Below, in pieces: positions 1 through 8,199 of a stretch of DNA of 17,932 bases. Origin of the DNA: Hydrogenothermus sp. (lineage in GTDB: Bacteria > Aquificota > Aquificia > Aquificales > Hydrogenothermaceae); assembly GCA_003978675.1 (NCBI GenBank), contig QNYP01000019.1, forward strand, positions 1-17,932, read 5' to 3'. The notes under the pieces are model-generated. The model saw only the letters and a program-made list of their open reading frames with translations, searched no databases and had not been told where the DNA came from. The stretch's first letter is position 1. The number at the start of each line of letters is the position of its first letter. The position numbers and the translations under genes were made by a program.

Positions 1-149
1 TGTTTAAGAGTAAGTTAGAAGATACACTTGAAGAAATACTACAGAAGAACAGAAGTGTTAAATTAAATAAAACAATACTTTTAGATATAAATAAATTTAC
101 TGTTGATATAGATATAAATATTCAAAAAGAGATACAAGATGAAAAATAG
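1..149 (+). CDS. 3' end of a pilus-assembly gene (PilN/MshI-like by position only)
   Basis: A reading frame is open from the window edge (first full codon at base 3) to a TAG at 147-149 and gives about 48 C-terminal residues. The tail is charged and Lys/Ile/Asp-rich, ending IQKEIQDEK, and shows no motif I recognise. The stop lies 8 bases inside the next gene, whose ATG is at 139, so the two are translationally coupled. In pil and msh loci the gene just before the PilO-like gene is normally PilN/MshI-like, an inner-membrane protein of the assembly platform. That identity is inferred from gene order alone. The 5' part is outside the window. Confidence 0.6.
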   Translation, partial: FKSKLEDTLEEILQKNRSVKLNKTILLDINKFTVDIDINIQKEIQDEK

Positions 150-654
150 GCTGAAAAGTTTGGAAAGATTTTTTGTACTTTACGTTGTTATCGTAATAAT
201 TTTTTTCTTTTTATTGATTTTTGCTTTGTTTTTAAATAAAGAAGAAAAAAGTTTAAAAATGGCAGATATTATAATTTTAAGAAAAGAAAATAGGTTAGAT
301 TTATTTGTTCAAAATCTTCATAAAATAGAGTATAAAGTCCATGAATACAATATAAGAAAATTGTATAAAGAACAAGCATATATAAACCTTTACGAATTTA
401 TAGAATATTTAAAAAAAAATTACAATATTAAAATTCAAAAAGCTCCATACGAAAAAGATAATAACATTTATGCAATAGCATCTTTAAATTATAAATACAC
501 AAGTATGGAAGATATGAGAAATTTATTCTATAAGCTTTTAAACTCTGTATCACCTTTAGTAGATTTAACACATATAGAACAAAAACTAACAACAGAAGGG
601 ACAATTTTAAAAATAGAAATGATTTTAATACAACCTTTTAGAGAAAGTAAATGA
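139..654 (+). CDS. PilO/MshJ-like inner-membrane assembly protein
   Basis: This is a 171-residue protein with one N-terminal membrane helix (about residues 12-32, very rich in Val, Ile, Phe and Leu). It is followed by a charged, probably coiled-coil stretch (about 35-95) and a small C-terminal alpha/beta domain. That layout and length suit the PilO/GspM/MshJ group, which forms the periplasmic alignment complex of type IV pilus and type II secretion machines. Sequence similarity to PilO is not obvious by eye; the call rests on topology and on position just before a PilP-like gene and a secretin. The start at 139 overlaps the upstream stop, and the stop overlaps the next start as ATGA (651-654), so it sits inside a coupled operon. 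Confidence 0.6.
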   Translation: MKNRLKSLERFFVLYVVIVIIFFFLLIFALFLNKEEKSLKMADIIILRKENRLDLFVQNLHKIEYKVHEYNIRKLYKEQAYINLYEFIEYLKKNYNIKIQKAPYEKDNNIYAIASLNYKYTSMEDMRNLFYKLLNSVSPLVDLTHIEQKLTTEGTILKIEMILIQPFRESK

Positions 655-1169
655 AATTAAAAACTTATTTATCTTCAAAAAATATATTGTTGTTGGTTAG
701 TCCTATAATCATATTTACTATATTCCTTACTTTTTTTTCCCAAGAAATGATAAAAGTTATTGAAAATAACTTTTCATCGTACAAGGAAATAATTAAATCT
801 CGGATTAATTTTACACTTCCAAGTGTCTATTTTATTGAAAAAGAACGTTCGAATAAGAATTCATGGATAGAAACTATATTTGAAGCCTTTACATTAGTTC
901 CATTTAAAGAAAATGTTAACAAAGGGACTGTTCCTCCTCCCCTAAGAAAGAAATTTAATATTCCAAAAGCAAGTATAAAGAAACAACCACCTCCCTTTTA
1001 CAATATTGATATGATTTATATAGGAGTAAATAAGAAATTTGTTGTTATAAATAATAAACTTTTAACAGAAGGAGACTTTATTTCCGATAAAGAATATGTA
1101 TTCTTAATAAAAGAGGATGGGGTCTTATTAGATGGAGCGTGGGGTAAAAGATGGTTAAAAATAAGATAG
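651..1169 (+). CDS. PilP/GspC/MshK-like periplasmic linker to the secretin
   Basis: This 172-residue protein has an N-terminal membrane anchor (about residues 12-29), a variable periplasmic stretch with short proline runs (PPP near 95 and 113), and a C-terminal domain of about 55 residues. That domain reads like the PilP/GspC homology region: a string of short beta strands with IGVNKKFVVINNKLLTEGD, then VFLIKEDGVLL, and the ending WGKRWLKIR. Family members use this domain to connect the inner-membrane complex to the N-terminal domains of the secretin. The gene starts in an ATGA overlap with its upstream neighbour, and its last 19 bases overlap the secretin gene. Assignment to MshK, PilP or GspC specifically is uncertain. 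Confidence 0.65.
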   Translation: MKLKTYLSSKNILLLVSPIIIFTIFLTFFSQEMIKVIENNFSSYKEIIKSRINFTLPSVYFIEKERSNKNSWIETIFEAFTLVPFKENVNKGTVPPPLRKKFNIPKASIKKQPPPFYNIDMIYIGVNKKFVVINNKLLTEGDFISDKEYVFLIKEDGVLLDGAWGKRWLKIR

Positions 1170-2719
1170 TTGGACTTTTTTTATTTTTGATAAGTTTTAG
1201 TTTGGTATCTTGTGGATATAAAGAAACAAAAACTGCTATTTATAAAAAAGAGAGTAACAATAATAAAATATACACATCACAAAAAACAGAGAATAAACCT
1301 TTAGTCCCAAAAAAGAAATATTATCTGCCACCTCCCCCATCTCCATTAGAGGTTATAGACAAAACTGAATCAAAAAGTTTTTTAGATACGAAGAGGATTT
1401 CATTAACTCTTAGAAATGCAACTTTAGGAAATGTTTTACTTGCTTTAGCTCAAGACTTAGGGCTTAATATTGTAATAACAGAGGATGTAGATAAATCTAT
1501 GCCTATATCTGTAAATTTCGAAAATACACCTGCTAAGGAAGTTTTAGAGGTAATATCTAGTCTTGGGAACGTAAATTATGAAATAAAAGGTAATATTATA
1601 GTATTTCGCTCTATAATAACAAAAACATTCAAAATACCTTATATTAAATCACTTACAAATTATCAAGTTAGTTTAGGGGGGGATGTTCTTGGAGGAGGTT
1701 CTTTAAGTGGATTTGGTGGGGCTACAGGAACTACAATAGGAACAGGAATAACAGGTGGTACTGGTATTGGTAGCTTCATAGGAGGTTCTAATCTACAAGG
1801 AAACTTTACATTAAATTTTTCATCTAACCAGCAAGATAGAGATTTTTTTTCTATATTAGAACAAAATATAAAAAAGCTACTGTCTCCTTTAGGAAAAATT
1901 GTTATAGATAAACAAACGGGAACAGTTATAATTACTGACAAAGTTTACAATATTAAACAAGTAGAAGAATATCTAGATGTTGTAGAAAAGTCTTTGTCTA
2001 AGCAGGTTTTAATAGAGGCAAAAATAATAGAGGTTGACTTAAATGATGAATGGAAGTACGGAATAGATTGGAATGCTATATTTAATATATTTGGAAGTAC
2101 AATTGATGTATCTCAGACCTTAGCTTTGGGAGAAAGTACAGGGAGAATAGTTGTTAGTGGTTCAAATTTTAATAGTCTCTTAGAAGTTCTAGCCCAGGTT
2201 GGGAATATAGAGACTTTATCTAATCCTAGGATAAGGGTAATTAATGGGCAACCTGCATTAATATCTACAGGAACAGTAATACCTTTTTGGGAAAAACAGG
2301 TTCAGGCATTTACTGGAACAACAGGAACTAATTTTGCAAACAATTATGTAAGAACAAGTGTTTTGGATGGCATATTACTTGGAGTTCTTCCTTTTATTAA
2401 TGATGATAAAACAATTACTTTAAATATAGTTCCTGTTGCAACAAATATAAGGGGAACAAAACAATTAATTCAAGGAGGAAATGTTGAGGCCGAAGCACCA
2501 ATTGTGGAAATGAAGGAAGCAGGAACAATTATAAAGGTAAAAGATGGTGATACAGTTATAATTGGAGGTTTAATGACAAAGTATAAAGAAATCAATACTA
2601 AGAAAGTTCCTTTACTTGCAGAAATACCTATTTTGGGAAATTTATTTAAGTCAAAACAAAATATAATGAGAAAAAAAGAACTAATAATTTTTATAAAACC
2701 TAAAATAATAAACTGGTAA
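1151..2719 (+). CDS. mshL: MshL/PilQ-type secretin, outer-membrane lipoprotein
   Basis: This 522-residue secretin subunit would form the outer-membrane channel for the pilus. The N-terminus is a lipoprotein signal with a lipobox LVSC and Cys21 as the acylation site. An STN-like small domain follows (about 77-150, starting KRISLTLRNATLGNVLLALA). A Gly/Thr-rich low-complexity insert occupies about 174-215. An N1/secretin-like fold covers about 235-300, and the secretin core runs from about 345 to the end, including LSNPRIRVINGQPALI, VKDGDTVIIGGL, VPLLAEIPILGNLF and the closing KKELIIFIKPKI. Its length is close to MshL (about 550) and shorter than many PilQ proteins, with no AMIN domains. It overlaps its upstream neighbour by 19 bases, and the TPR gene follows 6 bases later. 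Confidence 0.92.
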   Translation: MVKNKIVGLFLFLISFSLVSCGYKETKTAIYKKESNNNKIYTSQKTENKPLVPKKKYYLPPPPSPLEVIDKTESKSFLDTKRISLTLRNATLGNVLLALAQDLGLNIVITEDVDKSMPISVNFENTPAKEVLEVISSLGNVNYEIKGNIIVFRSIITKTFKIPYIKSLTNYQVSLGGDVLGGGSLSGFGGATGTTIGTGITGGTGIGSFIGGSNLQGNFTLNFSSNQQDRDFFSILEQNIKKLLSPLGKIVIDKQTGTVIITDKVYNIKQVEEYLDVVEKSLSKQVLIEAKIIEVDLNDEWKYGIDWNAIFNIFGSTIDVSQTLALGESTGRIVVSGSNFNSLLEVLAQVGNIETLSNPRIRVINGQPALISTGTVIPFWEKQVQAFTGTTGTNFANNYVRTSVLDGILLGVLPFINDDKTITLNIVPVATNIRGTKQLIQGGNVEAEAPIVEMKEAGTIIKVKDGDTVIIGGLMTKYKEINTKKVPLLAEIPILGNLFKSKQNIMRKKELIIFIKPKIINW

Positions 2720-2725
2720 TAAATT

Positions 2726-3832
2726 ATGAGCCTGATAGTGGAAGCTTTAAAAAAGCTTAAAAACAAGAATAGTTCAGATGAAAAACAAAGTTTGGAAACT
2801 TTACCACCAGGAATAAAGCCAGATGAAAAAACTCAAAAATTTAGCTTTTCAAGAAAGTTTATCTTTATATCATTGCTTGGAATAGCTATTTTAGGAGCTT
2901 TTGCAATTTTAGGATTTGTGTATTTTATTAATAATAATTATGGTAAATTACCAGTTGTTAATAAACAAAATAAACAAATGATAGTAAATCATAATGTTGA
3001 TAATATAAATAAACGAGAACCAAAACAAGACATTAGGCAACAAGATATAAGACCTATAGAAAATAAAGAAAACCAAAATGTAGAAGAAAAACAAGAATTA
3101 AAAGAAACAACTGAAGAAACCCAAGTAGCAAAAGAAAAAACCCCTGAAAATATTCAAAAACCAAAAGAAAAAGAAGTTATCCCTAAAGAAACAAAAGAAG
3201 TAAAAGAACCTCCTATTATAAAAATATCAAATACAGATAAAGTTAATTCTTTAGAAAAGTCAAAAGCTAATCCTCCTCAACAACGACAATTTAAATATGA
3301 AGATTTTAATAAATTAGTATTGTTAGCAGATTATTATTTAGATAAAGGCGATTTAATAGAAGCATTAAACCTATATGAGAAAGCATTTTCATTAAAAAAA
3401 GATAATTATGTTTTAGACAAACTAATATATATTTATATCCAAACAGGACAAATGAATAGAATTGCTAAATTTATTAATTATATAAAACAAAATCAAAATT
3501 TAGCTAAAAATATATCTATTAAACTTATAAAAACAGGTTATCTAGAATTTGCTGATGATTTTATTAGAAATAATATATTAAATATAGCGGATAAAAATCT
3601 GCTAATGGGGATGTTATATGAGACAAAGGGAGATATAAATAAATCTTTGACATTTTATAAAAAGGCTTTTATTTTTAATAAAAAACCTATATATGTCTAT
3701 GCATATGGAAGGGTGCTAGAAATAAAAGGTAATTACAAGGAAGCTTTAAAAGCTTATAAAATGGTAAAGAAAAACAACGATGAGTTTTATAAACTTATAC
3801 AAGAAAGAATAAAATTTTTAGAAGGTTTATAA
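2726..3832 (+). CDS. MshN/GspB-like TPR protein with one membrane helix
   Basis: The 368-residue protein begins MSLIVEALKKLK, the short conserved N-terminal motif found in GspB/ExeB and MshN-like partners of secretin systems. A membrane helix follows at about 45-68. Next is a long Lys/Glu/Pro-rich linker (about 70-190) that could span the peptidoglycan. The C-terminal domain (about 193-368) consists of TPR-like helix pairs, including LADYYLDKGDLIEALNLYEKA and KGNYKEALKAYKMVKK. In MSHA loci the MshN protein lies just after the secretin, as here. GspA/GspB complexes help place the secretin in the wall, and two GspA/ExeA-like ATPases lie in this window on the other strand. The specific partner is inferred. 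Confidence 0.75.
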   Translation: MSLIVEALKKLKNKNSSDEKQSLETLPPGIKPDEKTQKFSFSRKFIFISLLGIAILGAFAILGFVYFINNNYGKLPVVNKQNKQMIVNHNVDNINKREPKQDIRQQDIRPIENKENQNVEEKQELKETTEETQVAKEKTPENIQKPKEKEVIPKETKEVKEPPIIKISNTDKVNSLEKSKANPPQQRQFKYEDFNKLVLLADYYLDKGDLIEALNLYEKAFSLKKDNYVLDKLIYIYIQTGQMNRIAKFINYIKQNQNLAKNISIKLIKTGYLEFADDFIRNNILNIADKNLLMGMLYETKGDINKSLTFYKKAFIFNKKPIYVYAYGRVLEIKGNYKEALKAYKMVKKNNDEFYKLIQERIKFLEGL

Positions 3833-3834
3833 AA

Positions 3835-6087
3835 ATGAGAAAACTAAACGGTTTAACTTTAATAGAGCTTGCTATTATTCTTGTAATTATTGGAATATTT
3901 ATGGGGATAGGTATGTCTGCCTTTCTTATATATGTAAAAAATATGAAAACATCAATTACAAAAAATACTGTTCAAAATGCCTGTGAAGCCGTAAAGGGAT
4001 ATATATCCACACACTATCTTATCCCTTCTAATTTATCCTCTTTAGGTATTAAAACAAAGGATGCTTATGAAGAAAATCTAATTTATAAAATAAATACAAG
4101 TGCTGATGCATATACATCTAATAATATATGCTCTCAATCACCAAATAGTAATAATACTTTAACTATAAATATCTATAGTGATGCTTCAACAATAGAATCT
4201 ACGAAGAGTAATATTGTTTTTGCTATATACAGTAAAGGAGAAAACAGAGTAGATAATACTAATCCAGATGGAAATAACACTTTAGATGTAAAACCATATG
4301 GAATAGATAATTATGATGATATTATTTGTTACTATGATATAAACTCATTAAAAAGAGATTTATGTCCTCCTTCTCTTACAGTTTCAGGAAACTTACCTAC
4401 TGCTACAGAGGACAAATATTATGAAGCCTCTATCAATGTGAATGGTGGGCAACCTCCTTATAGTTATACGTGGTCTGGGTTGTCCTGTGGTCTTACTGCA
4501 ACTGACGATAAAATTTACGGGCAGATTAATTGTGATACTTCCTCTACTGATGGAAAACTATCTTCTTGCACTAAAACTTTAAACTTAACTGTAGATGTTG
4601 AAGATAGTCTAACTCCTGCTCCTCATAATACTGCTAGTGCAAACTTTAACTTGACAGTAAAAGCACAACCCCCTTATGTTTTTGAAACTGTCCTTCCAGA
4701 TGCCACAGAGTGTTTACCTTATAGTGTTTCCCTTACAGGAAAAGGAGGAAATGGAAGTTATACATGGAATATAGATAGTAATAGTTTACCAAGTGGTTTA
4801 TCTACATCTAATAATACTATATCAGGAACGCCAAATTCTGGAACAGCTGGTAATTATAGGGTATCTGTTTCTCTAACAAGCTGTAATGAAACAACAACAA
4901 CACAAATTCCACTAAAAGTAAATCCAAATCCGGTTAAGATAGATACTATCACCTTACCATACGCTTATAAAGGAAATGATTATAGAGTATTGCTTCAAGC
5001 AAGTGGTGGAGCAGGAAATTATACGTGGCAACTTATTAATAATGGAGGTGTTGATATTGTAATTGATTCAAATGGAGTCTTAAGGTCTGATGATGGAACT
5101 ATAGATACAGCAGAAGGAACATATAAAGTAACGGTAAGAGTAACTGATAGCTGTGCTGGTTCAGTAGATAAAACTTTTGCGTTAACCATAGTTTCAGGTT
5201 CTGCTGGTGGAGGAAGTGGTGGTGGAGGTGGAGGAAACTGTCCTATTTTATCATTAAATCCATCTCCAGGAACTTATACGGCATATGTAGGGACATCTTA
5301 TAGTCTACTTATATCTCCAAGTGGAGGAGTATCCCCTTATACAAATACTTTATGTACTCCTTCTTCTTGTGCAGGTTTAACTCTTACATGTTCTTCTTCA
5401 AATGCAGTAATATCAGGAAAACCTACAGGAAGTGCTATTTGCAATTTTCAAGTGGGCTATGGTGATAGTTGCCCTACAAAACAATCCACATCTGGTGTTT
5501 ATACTATAAATATAGCTTGTCCAACATTGTCTTTATCATCAAATCTACCAGCTGTAAATTTATGTGAAACGTTTAATGGTTCAATAACAGCCAATGGTGG
5601 TGTAAATCCTTATAATTGGTCATATACTGGTAATTTGCCATTAAATGTAAGCTTTTGCTCAGGAAATACTACATCTGTATGTTCTCTTTCTGGCCTAGTT
5701 ATAGATAATATTGGTGCGTATACTTTTAATGTTAGTGTTCAAGATAGTTGTCCTCAAATTGTAACAGGAAGTTTCTCTATATCGGTAAATCCAACGGATA
5801 TGACAGGTATTTCTGGAAGAGACTGTTCTACTTCTGGTATAACCGTTGGTGAAAAAGTTAAAGGTAAATTATACTATATGGACAATAATAATATATGTAG
5901 AGAGATTGATGGGGATAGATTTTATCCTGGAAAGGTATATACAATTTATACTGACGATAATTGTACAAATGTAGCTTGTACTTTAAATTTTTGTGATTTA
6001 TGGAATGTTGAAAAAGGAAATGATTATTCAAATTGTGATGTTGATATAACGGGGTATAATGGTACTACGTGTAGTTTTAGGGATTAA
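3835..6087 (+). CDS. giant prepilin: type IV pilin head fused to Ig-like repeats (putative adhesin)
   Basis: The 750-residue protein starts with a short leader MRKLNG followed by LTLIELAIILVIIGI, a textbook class III signal. Cleavage after Gly6 leaves Leu at +1 and Glu at +5. A pilin-like head extends to about residue 175. Then come about five Ig/He_PIG-like repeats (approximately 178-275, 278-364, 366-454, 469-561 and 562-652) with recurring features such as LPDATE, GGNGSYTW, LPSGLS and GTYKVTV. A Gly-rich linker (455-467) splits the third and fourth repeats. A Cys-rich domain ends the chain (about 654-750). Typical pilins have 130-200 residues, so this is probably a tip adhesin or minor pilin displayed on the fibre. 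The prepilin peptidase at 12854-13630 would process it. It overlaps the next gene by 29 bases. The adhesin role is inferred. Confidence 0.85.
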   Translation: MRKLNGLTLIELAIILVIIGIFMGIGMSAFLIYVKNMKTSITKNTVQNACEAVKGYISTHYLIPSNLSSLGIKTKDAYEENLIYKINTSADAYTSNNICSQSPNSNNTLTINIYSDASTIESTKSNIVFAIYSKGENRVDNTNPDGNNTLDVKPYGIDNYDDIICYYDINSLKRDLCPPSLTVSGNLPTATEDKYYEASINVNGGQPPYSYTWSGLSCGLTATDDKIYGQINCDTSSTDGKLSSCTKTLNLTVDVEDSLTPAPHNTASANFNLTVKAQPPYVFETVLPDATECLPYSVSLTGKGGNGSYTWNIDSNSLPSGLSTSNNTISGTPNSGTAGNYRVSVSLTSCNETTTTQIPLKVNPNPVKIDTITLPYAYKGNDYRVLLQASGGAGNYTWQLINNGGVDIVIDSNGVLRSDDGTIDTAEGTYKVTVRVTDSCAGSVDKTFALTIVSGSAGGGSGGGGGGNCPILSLNPSPGTYTAYVGTSYSLLISPSGGVSPYTNTLCTPSSCAGLTLTCSSSNAVISGKPTGSAICNFQVGYGDSCPTKQSTSGVYTINIACPTLSLSSNLPAVNLCETFNGSITANGGVNPYNWSYTGNLPLNVSFCSGNTTSVCSLSGLVIDNIGAYTFNVSVQDSCPQIVTGSFSISVNPTDMTGISGRDCSTSGITVGEKVKGKLYYMDNNNICREIDGDRFYPGKVYTIYTDDNCTNVACTLNFCDLWNVEKGNDYSNCDVDITGYNGTTCSFRD

Positions 6088-7156
6088 TTTTATATTTATA
6101 ATTTGTATGGCTTTTTTTTATGAAAGTTTTGCTATTGTAAAAAAAGAAGTTACTGATTTAAAAAATTTTCAAAATTATTTGGAGAACTTATCATTTGAGG
6201 ATCATATTAAACTTAAAATATTTGGTTTTTTGGAAATTGGTGAGGAAAAACTTGCCAAGACAGAGTTTGAATTTTATAAGGTTTTAAAAACGACATATGC
6301 TCCTATAGATAAAGTTTTGGAAAATGTTGTTTATATTCCAAAAGGAAAATTTGCGATAGTTGTTTCAAAGCGAAAGCAGCAGATAAAGGTTTATACCAAT
6401 GAAAATTCTGTAATAAAGCAAATAGTTCAAAATAAGTGTATAACAGGTAAAAGACCTGGAGATAAACTCCAAGAAGGAGATCAGAGGACACCAAATGGTA
6501 TTTACTTTCCATTGACTTTTATAGATAAGTCTAGATTAGCAGAAATATATGGAGAAGGCGCTTATCCTTTAAATTATCCTAATATTATTGATAAAAAACT
6601 TCTTAAAAGAAATGGGCACGGTATATGGCTACATGCCACAAATGATAATAATAGACCTCCTTTTAGCTCAAATGGTTGTGTGGTTGTTACAAATGATGTA
6701 TTTAAAGTATATAAAGACTTTGTAAACTTTAAAGAAACCCCGATAATAATCGTTGAAGATTTTAGCTACACAACATTAGAAAATCAGGAAAAAACAAAAA
6801 ATTCTATAATTGAATTTTTATATAACTGGAAAGAGGCTTGGGAAAAAGCAACAAAAAACGGCAATATTGATAGATACTTAAGCTTTTATTCTAAAAATAT
6901 GATTTCTCAATACGGAGGTTTTGAAAATTTTAAAAGACATAAAATAAATGTTTCTAAATACAAAAAATGGATTAGGATTTATATTAAAGATATAAATATA
7001 TCTAAAGATGGAAGAATTTTAGATTTCGGTAATTTATATACAGTTTCATTTTTTATGGAGTATAACTCTAATAATTATAATTGGAAAGGTAGAAAAATCT
7101 TATATCTAATAAATGAGAATGGAAAATGGAAAATTTTAGCAGAAGAAAGTTTATAA
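6059..7156 (+). CDS. exported L,D-transpeptidase-family enzyme with NTF2-like domain (Csd6/Pgp2-like)
   Basis: This 365-residue protein carries a Sec signal peptide (about residues 1-25, ending ESFA). A YkuD domain spans about 95-232, with the catalytic pair His192 in GIWLHATN and Cys207 in SSNGCVVV. An NTF2-like C-terminal domain covers about 245-365 (FLYNWKEAW, DIDRYLSFYSKNM-like pattern, closing NENGKWKILAEESL). The usual Arg after GC[IV] is Val here. This two-domain layout matches H. pylori Csd6 and Campylobacter Pgp2, L,D-carboxypeptidases that trim muropeptide tetrapeptides and control helical shape; transpeptidase activity cannot be excluded. The ATG at 6059 lies inside the pilin gene, preceded by GGGG (6051-6054). 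Its 3' end overlaps the M99 gene by 31 bases. Confidence 0.88.
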   Translation: MVLRVVLGINFIFIICMAFFYESFAIVKKEVTDLKNFQNYLENLSFEDHIKLKIFGFLEIGEEKLAKTEFEFYKVLKTTYAPIDKVLENVVYIPKGKFAIVVSKRKQQIKVYTNENSVIKQIVQNKCITGKRPGDKLQEGDQRTPNGIYFPLTFIDKSRLAEIYGEGAYPLNYPNIIDKKLLKRNGHGIWLHATNDNNRPPFSSNGCVVVTNDVFKVYKDFVNFKETPIIIVEDFSYTTLENQEKTKNSIIEFLYNWKEAWEKATKNGNIDRYLSFYSKNMISQYGGFENFKRHKINVSKYKKWIRIYIKDINISKDGRILDFGNLYTVSFFMEYNSNNYNWKGRKILYLINENGKWKILAEESL

Positions 7157-8199
7157 AGTATATAAGTTTATCTCCTTTTTTATTGGCCGGTAAATCTTTT
7201 GCCATAGATAAATCAACACGGGTTCATATATTTCTTCCAGAAAAACCATTTGAGTATTTTTATAAAAAAGGAAAAGAAAAAGGTGGTAGAATCCTTGTAA
7301 TTGGTGGTATTCACGGCAATGAGATAGGAGCATATAAAACCGCAGATATTTTGGTAGATACGGAAATAGAAAAGGGAGAACTTATAATTGTTCCTCGTAG
7401 TAATTTTATCTCTGTTTTGGCAAATCGTAGGGGATACAACGGAGATATGAATAGAAAATTTTCTAAGATTTCTCAAAGAGACGCAGATTATAGATTTGTC
7501 ATTTCTCTAAAAGAATTAATAAAAGCATTTAAACCTGATGTAGTTTTATCTTTACATGACGGTTTTGGTTTTCATTCTTTAAACAAAAATCATTGGGGAC
7601 AATGCTTGGTTATAGATGAGTTTAATTATAAAAATTTTCCTCTTTACAAAATTGCAAAATTTGTTATTGATGAGGCAAATAAAAAAATTTCAAATAGAAA
7701 ATATAAGATACCTGTATATTGTACTCAAACATTTACTTCTGACAGGCACTTAGAGCAAAGGAAAGCTCTTACTGGTTGGTGTTTAAATCAGGACATACCT
7801 GCATTTTGTTTGGAAAGTTCAAAGCAACTTCCTTCTTTAAAGGAAAAAATAAAAACTCATTTTTATATGCTTGATGGATTTTTTAAAATTTATGGGGTTA
7901 AAATAAAACCATCTTTTGAATATATACTTTCAAACTTAAATGAATTTATAAAAGGAAATAGTTATTATCTTACTGCAAGCATAAATGGAAAATTAAAAAG
8001 AGTTAAAAATTTTGAAACCATAAAAATTCCTAAAGGCTGTGAGTTTAGAATTGTAAATTTTGGCGGAACTAGAGGAACTTTTCCTGTTGCTCATGGTGTA
8101 AATCTAAATTGGAAAGATTTTTATATAAGAAGCTCATTAACTATATATCTGAAAGATGATTATAAAAAAGTTATTTCTTTTAATATTAAGGTTGTTTAA
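7126..8199 (+). CDS. Tat-exported M99-type zinc carboxypeptidase (Csd4/Pgp1-like)
   Basis: The 357-residue protein begins with a twin-arginine signal, SRRKFIK, followed by a hydrophobic stretch ending GKSFA (about residue 26). The peptidase domain has the zinc-ligand pattern HGNE (His63, Glu66), a third ligand in LSLHDGFG (His144), and a probable catalytic Glu in FCLESS (Glu230). After about residue 255 a C-terminal beta-rich domain follows. The order and spacing resemble M99 peptidases such as Csd4 and Pgp1, D,L-carboxypeptidases that turn muropeptide tripeptides into dipeptides in curved and helical bacteria. A generic M14-type carboxypeptidase is the alternative. It would act directly after the upstream L,D-carboxypeptidase-like enzyme, with which it shares 31 bases. 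It is the last gene of the + operon. Confidence 0.85.
   Translation: MENFSRRKFIKYISLSPFLLAGKSFAIDKSTRVHIFLPEKPFEYFYKKGKEKGGRILVIGGIHGNEIGAYKTADILVDTEIEKGELIIVPRSNFISVLANRRGYNGDMNRKFSKISQRDADYRFVISLKELIKAFKPDVVLSLHDGFGFHSLNKNHWGQCLVIDEFNYKNFPLYKIAKFVIDEANKKISNRKYKIPVYCTQTFTSDRHLEQRKALTGWCLNQDIPAFCLESSKQLPSLKEKIKTHFYMLDGFFKIYGVKIKPSFEYILSNLNEFIKGNSYYLTASINGKLKRVKNFETIKIPKGCEFRIVNFGGTRGTFPVAHGVNLNWKDFYIRSSLTIYLKDDYKKVISFNIKVV

Noticed and set aside
1663..2766. Open frames on the - strand antisense to the secretin gene (1663-1941 and 2470-2766)
   Set aside because: They lie wholly or almost wholly inside a clear secretin gene, have low-complexity or composition-biased proteins (Pro/Val-rich opposite the Gly-rich insert), and lack a ribosome-binding site and family resemblance.
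5197..5237. Gly-rich tract in the giant pilin as a tandem DNA repeat or frameshift site
   Set aside because: The frame is continuous on both sides and the tract encodes a plausible flexible hinge between Ig-like repeats.
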